From: Corynebacterium occultum
GTDB lineage: Bacteria; Actinomycetota; Actinomycetes; Mycobacteriales; Mycobacteriaceae
Assembly: GCF_009734425.1 (NCBI RefSeq)
Contig: NZ_CP046455.1
Span: 2,728,001 to 2,792,000, forward strand
Length of the DNA: 64,000 nucleotides
Direction: 5' to 3'
Positions 1-8,823 of the stretch are shown here, in pieces (positions within the stretch are counted from its first letter, which is position 1; each line of letters opens with the position of its first letter). The translations under genes and the position numbers were made by a program. The notes under the pieces are model-generated. The model ran no database searches. It was given only the letters and a program-made list of their open reading frames with translations, and was not told the DNA's origin.

Positions 1-30
1 AACCGCCCCAGCCTTTTCGACCACGGTCAT
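1..30 (-). CDS. Start of a CDS running off the left edge, possibly a pilus sortase
   Basis: Only ten codons are visible (MTVVEKAGAV), read leftward off the window. An AGGAG ribosome binding site sits at a normal distance upstream of this ATG. The gene follows the SpaA-type pilin after a 78-bp gap on the same strand. In corynebacterial spa clusters a class C sortase usually occupies this position. The sortase identity is therefore an inference from context; the residues themselves are not diagnostic. Confidence 0.5.
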   Translation of the reverse strand, partial: MTVVEKAGAV

Positions 31-58
31 GTCTGGTACTCCTGAATCTGGCCCGCCC

Positions 59-86
59 AGCCACCACAGCAATTACCGCGGTGGCT
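59..86 (-). other. Hairpin between pilin and downstream gene
   Basis: AGCCACC (59-65) and GGTGGCT (80-86) are inverted repeats just after the pilin stop codon. No T-tract follows on the minus strand, so this may be an mRNA-stabilising or weak attenuating hairpin that lowers expression of the next gene relative to the abundant pilin. The function is inferred. Confidence 0.3.
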
Positions 87-108
87 GAGCAAACAACTGG
101 GCCGTTGG

Positions 109-1743
109 TTACGCGTTATCGCGCTTGCGGGTCACCAGGTAGTAGGCCGCGGCGATCAGCAGCAACAGGATGCCACCACCGAGGATCAGCCAGATACCCA
201 TGCCACCGGTCAGCGGCAAGGAGAAACCGGCATTGGCCTCGACGTTTTCGATGGGCTGATCGACACTGACCAGCTCGAGGTTGTCAGCGTCATAAACCAG
301 GTTCACGCCCACCGGCTCCGGCAGCAACGCATAACCGTCCGGCGCCTGGGTTTCGACCAGACAGAACTGCTCACCGTTTCCTTCCCAGAGATCCACATAG
401 CTCGTCAAGTCATCCTGGTCGGTCACGTTCGCCAGGTGGATTCCGGAGATGCTGGCGGAGCCGTCTGCCCCAGTGGTCCACGTAGTGGTTCCTCCGACCT
501 GGATCGGCAAACTGCTCTCTGCCAGGTCGCCATCAACACAGCGGTGCAACTCGAAGACCGCGTCGGCGAGTCCATCCGAGTCATCCCCCTGCCCGGTCTT
601 TTGAATATTGATCTGGCCGTAGATCGAGCGGGTGGCGTTCGACGGGGTGCCGGGGCTGGCGCCTTCGGCTTCCGGATCCCAGCCTTCGGCCACACCGAGG
701 GCAGTGGGAGAAACCCAGGCTTGGTTGATCAGGTTGGCCTGCGGGGTTGTCTCAAGGGGGGCGTTGAAGCTGACCACAATCTCCCCGCCGCCGGCCCCAA
801 GCTGTGCAAGACCAGTATCAGTCAGCTCAACCAGCAGAACTTCCTGAGCGTCATCGCCTGCACCGACGGACCAGTTTCGAATGCTATAGGAGTTTTCAGC
901 CAGCGCTACCCCATCGAGAGTGACCACCACGGATTCCAGGTTCAGTCCTCCCAATTCGGCAGGAAGCTTATCTGTCACGGAGAAACCATTGAGGGCGTTG
1001 TCCCCGCCGAGCGCAGGAACGTCGGCTGCAATCTCGTAGCCGATGAGCTCGCCGAGCGAGGACCCGGTCAGATCCATACCGTCACCTGTCGGGACGGGAT
1101 CGGTGATTGTCTTACGCGGTACCGCAACTGCCTGGCCCTTCGGGTAGACATATACCGTGTCCAGCCAGGTCTGCCTATCGATCGGGTCCGTCATGGGCAG
1201 GGTGACCAGGAAAGGAGCGGCTGGGGCGACAGCCTGCCCATTGGGCAGGGTCGGGTTGGCTTCCTCAACCACCAGATACAGGCCGGTATCGCCCGTAAAA
1301 GCGGCGACCCCGTCAGCGTCAGTCACCGCGGTTGTCTCAGTGCCAAGCCCGGTGCGGTCCAAGGTGCTGTAGGAATTGGGGGCAGCGCCAGGGAAGAAGT
1401 CGTTGATCTCCAGGCCATCCGCAGCCTGCCAGCCTTCCAGGGTGTTCAGGTCAATGCCGTTGACGGGGAAAATAGAGAATTCGATCCCCTCTGCCGGCTC
1501 CCCGGGAACCTCCTCCGGGGCGATCTGGGTGCCGTCATCTCGGGCAGTCCCCGGCAGGCCCAGCCGCTTGTTGATCTCCAAATTCGCGCTATCTGGAATG
1601 CCGTCGATCGCAGCAGTCTGGGCAGCAGCAGACGGTAGGAACGAGGCGCCACCGTTGATAGCGCCGACACCAACGAAGGTTCCGGCAGCGAGCAATGAGG
1701 CCACGGCTACTGCCGAGAGCGTTTTACGGGCGATATTGGCCAT
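109..1743 (-). CDS. SpaA/SpaD-type major pilin, LPLTG cell-wall anchored
   Basis: 544 residues. The N-terminus (MANIARKTL, then a hydrophobic run to about residue 41) is a Sec signal peptide. The pilin motif WLDTVYVYPK (193-202) ends in the lysine that a pilus-specific sortase normally links to the next subunit. An E-box-like VETQAPDGY lies in the C-terminal domain. The sorting signal LPLTG starts at about residue 509, followed by a membrane helix and a basic tail RKRDNA. The SD CAGGAG lies 8 nt before the ATG. The family is the shaft subunit of sortase-assembled pili and its Ig-like domains are normally locked by Lys-Asn isopeptide bonds. The next gene on the strand starts 78 bp downstream and is probably its sortase. 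Which Spa type it belongs to cannot be decided by eye. Confidence 0.93.
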   Translation of the reverse strand: MANIARKTLSAVAVASLLAAGTFVGVGAINGGASFLPSAAAQTAAIDGIPDSANLEINKRLGLPGTARDDGTQIAPEEVPGEPAEGIEFSIFPVNGIDLNTLEGWQAADGLEINDFFPGAAPNSYSTLDRTGLGTETTAVTDADGVAAFTGDTGLYLVVEEANPTLPNGQAVAPAAPFLVTLPMTDPIDRQTWLDTVYVYPKGQAVAVPRKTITDPVPTGDGMDLTGSSLGELIGYEIAADVPALGGDNALNGFSVTDKLPAELGGLNLESVVVTLDGVALAENSYSIRNWSVGAGDDAQEVLLVELTDTGLAQLGAGGGEIVVSFNAPLETTPQANLINQAWVSPTALGVAEGWDPEAEGASPGTPSNATRSIYGQINIQKTGQGDDSDGLADAVFELHRCVDGDLAESSLPIQVGGTTTWTTGADGSASISGIHLANVTDQDDLTSYVDLWEGNGEQFCLVETQAPDGYALLPEPVGVNLVYDADNLELVSVDQPIENVEANAGFSLPLTGGMGIWLILGGGILLLLIAAAYYLVTRKRDNA

Positions 1744-3951
1744 TGGTTTATCTCCTGAAGAATTGATTTTTCACTAGGTGCGTTCAGGTGTGAGCAGACC
1801 TGCGCTCACGTGACAGATTGGAAAAATGGTCTGGCGGGCTGATTTCCCAGAACTCAGAACGCCCGACCCTGCCTTTCATTAGGATGCGTCGCTTAATATT
1901 TAACTTGCTTCAAACATAATTAACAGACATAACTTACGCCAATCTCAGATGTACTGTATCACCTCATTGGGTATGATTGTCAGTTTTATTGGTCATCTTT
2001 TTCATAACGTGAAATAGCACTCACCAGCCTTGAGACAGAGACCGAAGCCTCTTTGCCCCAACTGGCCAGGTAGAGCCCACCCGGGAAGTGAGGGAGACGA
2101 TGGGCCAGCCAACACACTGCGAAAAGGGCCCAGAAGGATGTTGTTGCACAGTGATGCGATAGTCAGAAGGCCATGGAATGAGCACAGCCATGGATGTCTT
2201 CTCGGGCCGTTGACCCTCTCCTGAAGACCACCCGATGAACGGCGTATCGATCGCTACGGTTATGGGTTCAGTTATCTGGGCCTCAAGAAATGATGACTGC
2301 AGCCTGGCATGCGCATCGACCCCCTCTCCCGCAGGGTTCAGGCACATCTTTTCCAGTTGACACCCAGAGGTGTTGGCACCGGCAGATTTTGGGCTGGCAG
2401 TTCCGATCCCTGCTGGTAAATGAGACCCACATTCAGGCCGTCGGTAAATAATGACATCTTCGATCTGGCGCTCACCGTGAATATTCAAACTCTGAATTTC
2501 CCCCTCTTCGAAGCGCAACATCACAGCGAGGACACCTCTTCGGACCACGATAGCCATGAAAACCGGTCACACATTGAGAAAAGGACCGAGGGACGGCGTT
2601 CACCTGCGGACAGCTAGACCCTGGACATGTGATCGCTGGCCAAGCGTTTGAGAACACCTGAAAGCACTGAAACAAGGCATCTACCGATGTTTCGGCCCAC
2701 CCCCCCACCCTTGTCCCCGCTGTGCAACAACACCGACTTTCATCTCGAGCAACTGCCGTGCAAGGATCTGCTAACCGATACCGCTAGTGAGAGGAACAGG
2801 ATGCGAGCCGCCTCGAGCATCGCCCGTCCCCTGTCAGGGTCAAGGTGTTGCACCGACCCTTAGAATCCGCCCCGCATCACAGTGTAGGAGTGGAAGAATC
2901 CTGAGGCCAGTTAATACTGGATACGCCAGTCCGAAAGGAATCCCATCCAACCTGCCCCAGCAACGTTCAACAGCTGGAGCAGAGGGGGCCGACCAGATGG
3001 AAACTATGTCAGGAGATTCTGCCGAATTTCGATACCGGCGCATTCAATAATCTCGCCCAAGCGATCAACAGGAGGCTGGAGCACCTACGTGCAATCTCCC
3101 ACGGAGTCAGGAATATAACTCCTTACCTCTTGGTCGTCGCTGATCCACCCCGAAAGACTCCAGGGAGAGATCAACAATTCCACAAAGAGTTCCTAAAACG
3201 GGAAGGGCCACTTAGTCCCTTAAAGAGCGGACTTCTATTAATAATGAAAAATACTACAACTAAGCAATGTAAAAACTCGGAAATTCTCCTTTGAAATATC
3301 AATTTAGGACCATTAAGACAGAGGTAATTCAGACAAATTCCCCCACGAAAGTTCATCCGAATTTATCCCCCAGATGCCGCCACAACAGCTTTTAAGACAC
3401 CCGAAAAACCCGCCCCAAGAAGCGCGCCCACATCTGAGAAAAAACTGGGAGCCACCCCCGAAAAAATGCCGAGGGAACATATTGCCCACCCCACTCCTCC
3501 CAGCAGCCACCCAGGGCAAAACCTTCGCCACCCATCCCATATCTGCACTCCAAAGCTGGACAATCGAGCCAAGACGCCCCCTAACTGCCTCTCCCCCAGC
3601 CACACATATCAATGCCAAAAACCCTGAGAGTTGACGGACACCACCCCCGCCAACACACCCGAAACAGGGCCGGTATCAACCGAATGAAAACTGGCTGCGC
3701 TGGCAATATAACCGGAACTACTTTTCCCCGAAATCCCTTGATCATATCATAGCTAAATTGGTTTTTAAATTTCGATAGTTTGGATTCGGCTATAACTCAG
3801 AATGTTGTTATGGTTATGCCGCACTCAAATCGCCCCGCTGGCGGAGGACATGTATTCACTTTAAAGACGGGACCGAAAGCTGCGGCCTTTCGCCCGGCTT
3901 CCTCTAAGCCGCGGGTTCACTCATTCTTCGGTCCCGAAGTATGGAGGAGAT
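1744..3951. other. 2.2-kb region without a convincing gene
   Basis: The segment separates the pilin from the symporter. Its open frames, for example 2021-2557 on the minus strand, show no recognisable domain, no good SD and poor codon usage for this genome. AT-rich promoter-like stretches occur at about 1890-2000 and 3725-3800, and a C-rich, low-complexity stretch at about 3350-3640. An inverted repeat GTGAGC (1790-1795) / GCTCAC (1804-1809) lies 47 bp upstream of the pilin start and could be an operator. The region may be decayed accessory DNA or hold unannotated regulatory RNA; the sequence alone does not say. Confidence 0.5.
1790..1809. promoter_or_regulatory. Inverted repeat upstream of the pilin gene
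   Basis: GTGAGC-N8-GCTCAC lies about 47 bp upstream of the pilin ATG. The half-site spacing is too long for the GlxR consensus. It is a candidate operator, or a 5'-UTR hairpin, for pilus expression. No known regulator was matched. Confidence 0.3.
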
Positions 3952-5721
3952 TTGGACGGCTTTCAGTTCAGTTCATGGGCGACCATATTGATGTTGGTCG
4001 GATTCTTTGGAGCGACCTTCCTGCTCACCCTGACCATCCGACAGCGTAAAGAAAACGTTGATGGATTCATGGTGTCCAGTGGCTCCATCGGATTCGGTTT
4101 CTCCGCCTCATCGATGACTGCGACCTGGGTATGGGCAGCGTCTTTCTACGCTGCAGCCGAGGCCGGTTATATCTACGGAATCTCTGGCCCCATCCACTAC
4201 GGTCTCTGGGGCGCACTGATGATTCTGTGTATTTACCCCTTCGGAAAGCGTTTCCGTACTCTTGCACCGCACGCGCACACTCTCGCTGAGATGGTCCATG
4301 CCCGGCATGGTTCATCCAGTCAGTTGATGCTCGCGGTGTCGAATATCGCCGGCAGTCTCATCAGCCTGACGGCGAACTTCACCGCCGCTGGTGCGCTGGT
4401 GTACGTTCTCACCCCCTTCAGTTTCGGCACCGGTGTCCTGGCGGTCGCAGTCGGCGTTCTCGCCTACACCATCTGGTCCGGCTTCCGTGCCTCGGTGCTC
4501 ACTGACTACATCCAGCTGGTCGCCATGATGGGCGCCGCGGTCATCATCATCCCGACGATCTTCTACGCCGCTGGTGGTCCCGACATGATCAGCACCGGCA
4601 TGGACACGCTGTACGAGCAGAACCCGCAGAAGGCGGACTTCTGGTCGAAGGATGCCTTCCTCTATCAGGGTGCGCCCTACATGGTGGCGGTGCTGGCTTA
4701 TGCGATCGGCAACCAGACCATCATGCAGCGCCTGTTCGCGGTGCGGGTCGACCGCATCAAGTCAACCTTCGTCACCGCGACTCTCGGTTATGCCGGCACC
4801 GTCATCGGCCTGGGCATGCTCGGCGTCCTCGCCGCCATGATCGGCCTGCAGCCCGCCGATGGCAACACCAACAACATCATTCCGCAGATGGGCGTGGAGT
4901 TTCTGCCCGTCTTCCTCATTGTGGCGTTGTTCATCATGGTGATCGGCTCACTGTCCTCCACCGCGGACTCCGATCTCTCGGCACTGGCCGCGATTGCGAT
5001 GACCGATATCTACGGTAAGAACATCGCCCGTGGTCGCGTCAAGACCAAAACGATGCTGCTGGTCGGCCGGATGACCATGGTTGGTGCGACCGCCTGCGGT
5101 GTGGTCCTGGCTTTCGCTAACTTCAATATTCTGGACCTGTTGGTCTTCGTTGGCGGACTATGGGGTGCACTGGTCTTCCCGGTGATCATGAGCTTCTACT
5201 GGAACCGGATCACCAGTAAGGCATTCACCATCTCCGTGGTGGTTGCAGTGGTCTTCTTCCTGCTGACCCGCTTCGAGCTGATCCCGATGTTCGGGGTCCA
5301 GGCAGTGGTGTTCGAGCTCTTCAGCGCCCTGGGTGCTGCGAGCGCGGTGGGGCTGATGGTCTTCGGCATCTTCGGCCGTCGACCTGGTTTGATCGCGGCG
5401 GCAATCATGTTCGTCGCCATGGTCCCGCTCTTCCTCGGCTTCCTCCGCGACTACCCGGCACTGCTCAGCGCCCTGGTTGCCTACGGCATCAGTACTGCGT
5501 TGTGCGTGGGCATCAGTTTCCGCAGCAATGAGAGTTTCGACTTCGACCTCATTGACGAGCGCGTGATGTCCTTCCAGGGTGGAGAAACCCGCACGACCAC
5601 CATCACCAACGCCGACGGCAGCGATACCGCGGACCACGGATCCCCCCAGTTGGCACATCGCTTGGCTGATGGCGACGATGGTGGCACCGACACTGACCCG
5701 AAGGGAGGTGTCCGCGTATGA
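3952..5721 (+). CDS. Sodium:solute symporter (SSS family)
   Basis: 589 residues with about 13 hydrophobic segments. The N-terminal half has SSS-family features (FSASSMTATWVWAASFY, then GLWGALM) and a later GSLSSTADSDLSALAAIAMTDIY segment typical of the family's Na+-site helix. The start is taken at TTG 3952 behind GGAGGAG; spacing is short, and ATG 3991 is the alternative. It imports a small organic solute with Na+; the substrate is not readable. A 43-codon membrane-protein gene overlaps its stop by 4 nt, suggesting a two-component transporter. The C-terminal tail after residue about 530 is hydrophilic and probably cytoplasmic. Confidence 0.88.
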   Translation: MDGFQFSSWATILMLVGFFGATFLLTLTIRQRKENVDGFMVSSGSIGFGFSASSMTATWVWAASFYAAAEAGYIYGISGPIHYGLWGALMILCIYPFGKRFRTLAPHAHTLAEMVHARHGSSSQLMLAVSNIAGSLISLTANFTAAGALVYVLTPFSFGTGVLAVAVGVLAYTIWSGFRASVLTDYIQLVAMMGAAVIIIPTIFYAAGGPDMISTGMDTLYEQNPQKADFWSKDAFLYQGAPYMVAVLAYAIGNQTIMQRLFAVRVDRIKSTFVTATLGYAGTVIGLGMLGVLAAMIGLQPADGNTNNIIPQMGVEFLPVFLIVALFIMVIGSLSSTADSDLSALAAIAMTDIYGKNIARGRVKTKTMLLVGRMTMVGATACGVVLAFANFNILDLLVFVGGLWGALVFPVIMSFYWNRITSKAFTISVVVAVVFFLLTRFELIPMFGVQAVVFELFSALGAASAVGLMVFGIFGRRPGLIAAAIMFVAMVPLFLGFLRDYPALLSALVAYGISTALCVGISFRSNESFDFDLIDERVMSFQGGETRTTTITNADGSDTADHGSPQLAHRLADGDDGGTDTDPKGGVRV

Positions 5722-5849
5722 CCACAGTCCTGATGACCATCTATATTCTGGTGTGGCCGATACTTGCCGCAATTGTGTTGATCTATCTCACTTTGGGTGT
5801 AATAAACGATTATCGAGACGCTCACCGGGAAAATCGATCGGTCGTCTGA
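5718..5849 (+). CDS. 43-residue putative transporter small subunit
   Basis: The ATG overlaps the symporter stop (ATGA at 5718-5721), so the two are probably translationally coupled. The product begins MTTVLMTIYILVWPILA, giving one transmembrane helix of about 22 residues, then a short charged tail DYRDAHRENRSVV. Small single-helix partners are known for other secondary transporters, for example MetS with MetP in C. glutamicum and YjcH beside ActP. A role as a partner of the upstream symporter is inferred from the overlap and topology. A strong hairpin terminator follows 20 bp later. Confidence 0.8.
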   Translation: MTTVLMTIYILVWPILAAIVLIYLTLGVINDYRDAHRENRSVV

Positions 5850-5868
5850 CCGAAGAAATCCCTCATTT

Positions 5869-5912
5869 CGCCGCCGGGGCCGAGTTGCATATGCAGCTCG
5901 GCCCCGGCGGCG
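5869..5912. terminator. Bidirectional hairpin terminator between convergent symporter genes
   Basis: A perfect 16-bp stem (5869-5884 with 5897-5912) surrounds a 12-nt loop that is itself almost self-complementary (TGCATATGCA). It lies between the stop at 5849 and the minus-strand stop at 5982. The symmetry is so strong that both strands encode the same peptide GAELHMQLGPGG in open frames. Confidence 0.85.
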
Positions 5913-5981
5913 TTGGTGTCTGTGATGAAGGCTCCCCCGGCGGTGTTCAACCGTGGTCCTTCAAGAAGTCTGTCTGGGGGA

Positions 5982-7355
5982 TCACGCTTCCCCGGCGGTA
6001 GCCGGTTGCTGCTCCCGGTCGTTTCCTCTGACATGGCCACGTTCCGGTAGCCACTTGAGAACGAAGGCGGCGCCGATCACCGCCACCGCCACAATCAGGG
6101 TTGCCCAACCAAGGCCAGCGGTCAGGCCCGCGATCACCGCGATCGGGGCGATGATGGTCATGCCGATCTCGAAGGGCGCGAAACCGATATAGGCCACGCC
6201 GTATTCATTCAGGGTCCCCGATTTCAGCTTCGGGTCGACGATCTTGAGCAGTGCGATACCGGTGGCCACGGCGGCGGTTGCCCAACCCCAGCCGAAGACA
6301 GCTCGCTCCAGCCACTTCTCGCCGAAGAAGCGCGGGGCAACAACAAAGAAGAAGAAGACACAGTAGATGACACCGGCGACGAAGAGAATGATCAGCGGCA
6401 CCAGGTAGTCCGCGATGGCAGCCGGGACGATCGAGGCGATTCCGAAGGCAATGAGGTAGTCGGTGGAGGCGCCGGAGATCGAGTTGACGGTGTCCCGGTC
6501 CAGGTACTCCGGCTTCTTCAGCAACCGCAGAATACCCATGCCCATGATGCCGACCACGAAGGAGGTGGCGAAAAGCGGGATGGACACGGTCGCAAACATC
6601 GAGGTGATCCACTGATTGAACAGGTAGGCGAGCAGCACCGTGAAGGCGATGATGCCGGCGTGCAGTGCCAGCGGCTCGATGGCCGAGGGGTTGGTGGTTG
6701 CCTTACCGATGCTGGGGCGCTCGGAAAGCTTGTCGATGTAACCGGAGCGCAGATCCCAGGGAAGCTTCGAGGGCATCGCTGCGGTCTTGCCCTTCTTGAT
6801 GCCCCAGGTGGTGAAGATGATTCCGCCGACGATGGCTGCCAGGGTACCTACGGTGGCAGAGGTGAAGCCCAGCGAGGAGGCAGCGACCGCGCCGGAAGCT
6901 TCCAGGGAGCTGCCGACGGCCGCGGCGGTACCGAAGCCGCCGACGAAACCGACCGGCAGCATCATGCCGAACCAGTCCTCAGTGCCCCAGATCGGCTGGA
7001 AGAAGTAGACGCCGAGCAGGATGAAGATCGCCCACTGCCCCATGAACATACCGGTGGAATAGGACCACATGGTCTGGGCACCGGAGCGCATGGAGCGGGA
7101 GAACTGCATGGAATAGGGCATCGCCGCGAACACAACCGCAATGAGCAGGGTGGTGTAGGTGCCCATGTGAGCGGAAAAGCCGATCAGACCGAGGACATGC
7201 GGACCCAGCACCAGCCCGATCAGGCCAGCGGTGATGGGCGAGGGAATCAGCAGGGTCTGGAAGAAGGGGATTTTCCGGCGCAACACATTGCCGATCACCA
7301 TCAGAGCGGAAATCCATCCGACATCCTGCAAGAGACTAAAAGGGGTGTACTCCAT
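5982..7355 (-). CDS. Sodium:glutamate symporter-like protein (ESS/GltS family)
   Basis: 457 residues with two related halves, each with several membrane helices. Each half holds a Gly/Ala-rich re-entrant-type segment (GFVGGFGTAAAVG in the first; GWGWATAAVATGIALLK in the second), as in the GltS family of Na+/glutamate carriers. The expected role is Na+-coupled uptake of glutamate or a related dicarboxylic compound at the plasma membrane. The ATG (minus strand) follows AGAGGAAG at a rather long distance of about 14 nt. It is convergent with the SSS symporter and shares its terminator. The substrate is an inference from the family. Confidence 0.88.
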   Translation of the reverse strand: MEYTPFSLLQDVGWISALMVIGNVLRRKIPFFQTLLIPSPITAGLIGLVLGPHVLGLIGFSAHMGTYTTLLIAVVFAAMPYSMQFSRSMRSGAQTMWSYSTGMFMGQWAIFILLGVYFFQPIWGTEDWFGMMLPVGFVGGFGTAAAVGSSLEASGAVAASSLGFTSATVGTLAAIVGGIIFTTWGIKKGKTAAMPSKLPWDLRSGYIDKLSERPSIGKATTNPSAIEPLALHAGIIAFTVLLAYLFNQWITSMFATVSIPLFATSFVVGIMGMGILRLLKKPEYLDRDTVNSISGASTDYLIAFGIASIVPAAIADYLVPLIILFVAGVIYCVFFFFVVAPRFFGEKWLERAVFGWGWATAAVATGIALLKIVDPKLKSGTLNEYGVAYIGFAPFEIGMTIIAPIAVIAGLTAGLGWATLIVAVAVIGAAFVLKWLPERGHVRGNDREQQPATAGEA

Positions 7356-7480
7356 TGTGGCGACGCACTTCCTCTCATATCAGTTCAATGGGGTGGTAGA
7401 ACAGGAAGAGCTTAATGCAGATCACATTATTTATGTAGGTAGGGTCCCGACCGGCGCGGCCGAATAAAAGCATAAACGCT

Positions 7481-7492
7481 CTTAGCGCTAAG
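7481..7492. promoter_or_regulatory. Perfect 12-bp palindrome in a divergent promoter region
   Basis: CTTAGCGCTAAG is fully palindromic. It lies 126 bp upstream of the GltS-like start and 112 bp upstream of the flavin monooxygenase start. It is a candidate dimeric-repressor site; no regulator is assigned. Confidence 0.35.
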
Positions 7493-7562
7493 TTTCGCTG
7501 TCATTTCAACTGGAGTTCAGGGACTGTACTTTCGGCGCTTCCCCGGAAGTTCCCCTCCGGCG

Positions 7563-7581
7563 GCTCCCTCAATGAGGGAGC
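7563..7581. promoter_or_regulatory. Inverted repeat over the -35 region of the flavin monooxygenase gene
   Basis: GCTCCCTC (7563-7570) and GAGGGAGC (7574-7581) are separated by AAT. It covers the position expected for the -35 box that would pair with the -10 TAGAAT at 7591-7596, so a protein bound here would block the promoter. This adds to the separate RosR-like site downstream. Confidence 0.4.
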
Positions 7582-7590
7582 AACTCCTGC

Positions 7591-7613
7591 TAGAATTGTT
7601 GACATGACAACTA
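7591..7613 (+). promoter_or_regulatory. Leaderless promoter -10 and RosR-like operator
   Basis: The -10 TAGAAT (7591-7596) is followed 7 nt later by the ATG at 7604, so the transcript probably starts at the start codon. An 18-bp element at 7596-7613 (TTGTTGACATGACAACTA) differs at one position from the RosR consensus known from C. glutamicum, TTGTTGAYRYRTCAACWA. It also matches 15 of 18 positions of the element before the next gene. The operator overlaps the -10 end and the first codons. Confidence 0.7.
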
Positions 7614-8746
7614 CTTATAAAGCAATCATCATCGGAGCTGGCCAGGCAGGCCTGAGCGCGGCACATGAATTAGCGCGGCGAGGACTTGTCCCCGGCAAGG
7701 ACTTCCTGCTTATCGACGCCAATCCCGGCCCCGGTGGTGCCTGGCGGCACCGCTGGGATTCCCTCACCCTGGGCAAGGCCCACGGCATCGCTGACCTGCC
7801 GGGCCTGGACATGAGGCGCCCGGACCCAAAGATGCCGGCCAGCAGATTAGTCAGCGATTATTACGGTGCCTATGAGGACACCTTCGAACTGAAGACCATC
7901 CGACCGGTTGATGTCACCCGGGTCGAGGAAGCGGAGAATGATCTGCTGCGGATCCATGCCCGGGACGGTCGAAGCTGGTTGAGTCGCATGGTCCTCAATG
8001 CCACCGGAACCTGGACCAATCCCTATATCCCCTATATTCCGGGCATCGAGACCTTCCAGGGGAGGCAACTACACACCAGGGACTATGTGAAGGCGGAGGA
8101 CTTCGCTGGCCAGCGCACCCTCGTGGTGGGTGGCGGACTTTCGGCGGTGCAATTTCTCCTGGAACTGGCACCGCTCACCGAAACCATCTGGGCCACCCGC
8201 CGGCCCCCGAACTTCACCAGCCAGGAATTTGATGCCGGCTGGGGTCTGGCGGTGGAGAAGGCGGTGCGGGAACGCACCCATTCCGGCCAGGCCCCGGCCT
8301 CAGTGGTGCGCACCACCGGCATCCCCCAGAACCCGGATTACCTGCGGGGAGTAAAGGAGGGCACCCTGGTCAGCCGCGGCATGATAGACCAGATCCATCC
8401 GGAGACCGTCCGTTTCGGCCCGCCGCTTTCCACCCGCCAACAGGGACTGGGACCTTCCACCGGAAGCAAGTTGGCGGTCCCGGAAAGCTGGGACCCCCTC
8501 CCCCACGGCCAGGTGGAGAAGGTGGACGTGATCTTCTGGAACACCGGCTTTCGTGCCGCCCTGCGCCACCTCGCCCCGATGAAGCTGCGCGGCAAGGGCG
8601 GCATTGAGCTGCTCGACGAGGTCACCCCGGCCGCGGATCCACGAATCCTGCTGGTGGGCTACGGTTCGACCGCCTCCACGGTGGGTGCAACCCGCGCGGG
8701 TCGCCTGGCCGGCCGCAAGGCCTGGAAGTGGCTGAGTGGGAAATAG
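7604..8746 (+). CDS. Flavin-containing monooxygenase-like NAD(P)-binding oxidoreductase
   Basis: 380 residues. An N-terminal dinucleotide motif IGAGQAGLSAA (about residues 8-18) binds FAD, and a second motif VVGGGLSAVQF (about 174-184) binds NAD(P)H, as in single-component flavin monooxygenases related to TrkA-like flavoproteins. The substrate is unknown. It starts with ATG directly behind a -10 box and a RosR-type operator, and the next gene has the same operator, so the two are probably co-induced by oxidants. In C. glutamicum the RosR regulon is, to my knowledge, rich in such flavin monooxygenases. The translated start agrees with the usual short N-terminus before the Rossmann fold. Confidence 0.85.
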   Translation: MTTTYKAIIIGAGQAGLSAAHELARRGLVPGKDFLLIDANPGPGGAWRHRWDSLTLGKAHGIADLPGLDMRRPDPKMPASRLVSDYYGAYEDTFELKTIRPVDVTRVEEAENDLLRIHARDGRSWLSRMVLNATGTWTNPYIPYIPGIETFQGRQLHTRDYVKAEDFAGQRTLVVGGGLSAVQFLLELAPLTETIWATRRPPNFTSQEFDAGWGLAVEKAVRERTHSGQAPASVVRTTGIPQNPDYLRGVKEGTLVSRGMIDQIHPETVRFGPPLSTRQQGLGPSTGSKLAVPESWDPLPHGQVEKVDVIFWNTGFRAALRHLAPMKLRGKGGIELLDEVTPAADPRILLVGYGSTASTVGATRAGRLAGRKAWKWLSGK

Positions 8747-8787
8747 CTGCGGCGACAGCACTGTTGGGAGTGGGGAATCTAACCCCC

Positions 8788-8816
8788 TGGACAGTTGTTG
8801 ACACATCAACTACAAT
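8788..8816 (+). promoter_or_regulatory. Promoter with a perfect RosR-consensus operator in the spacer
   Basis: TGGACA (-35, 8788-8793), a 17-bp spacer and TACAAT (-10, 8811-8816) stand 7 nt before the ATG at 8824. The 18-bp TTGTTGACACATCAACTA (8795-8812) fills the spacer. It fits every position of the C. glutamicum RosR consensus TTGTTGAYRYRTCAACWA as I recall it. RosR is a MarR-type, peroxide-sensitive repressor. Binding here would exclude RNA polymerase. Confidence 0.8.
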
Positions 8817-8823
8817 CTTCGAC

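Noticed and set aside
2021..2557. 178-codon minus-strand open frame in the gene-poor gap
   Set aside because: No domain, composition unlike neighbours and no SD. Considered as a decayed transposase but no DDE-like pattern was visible.
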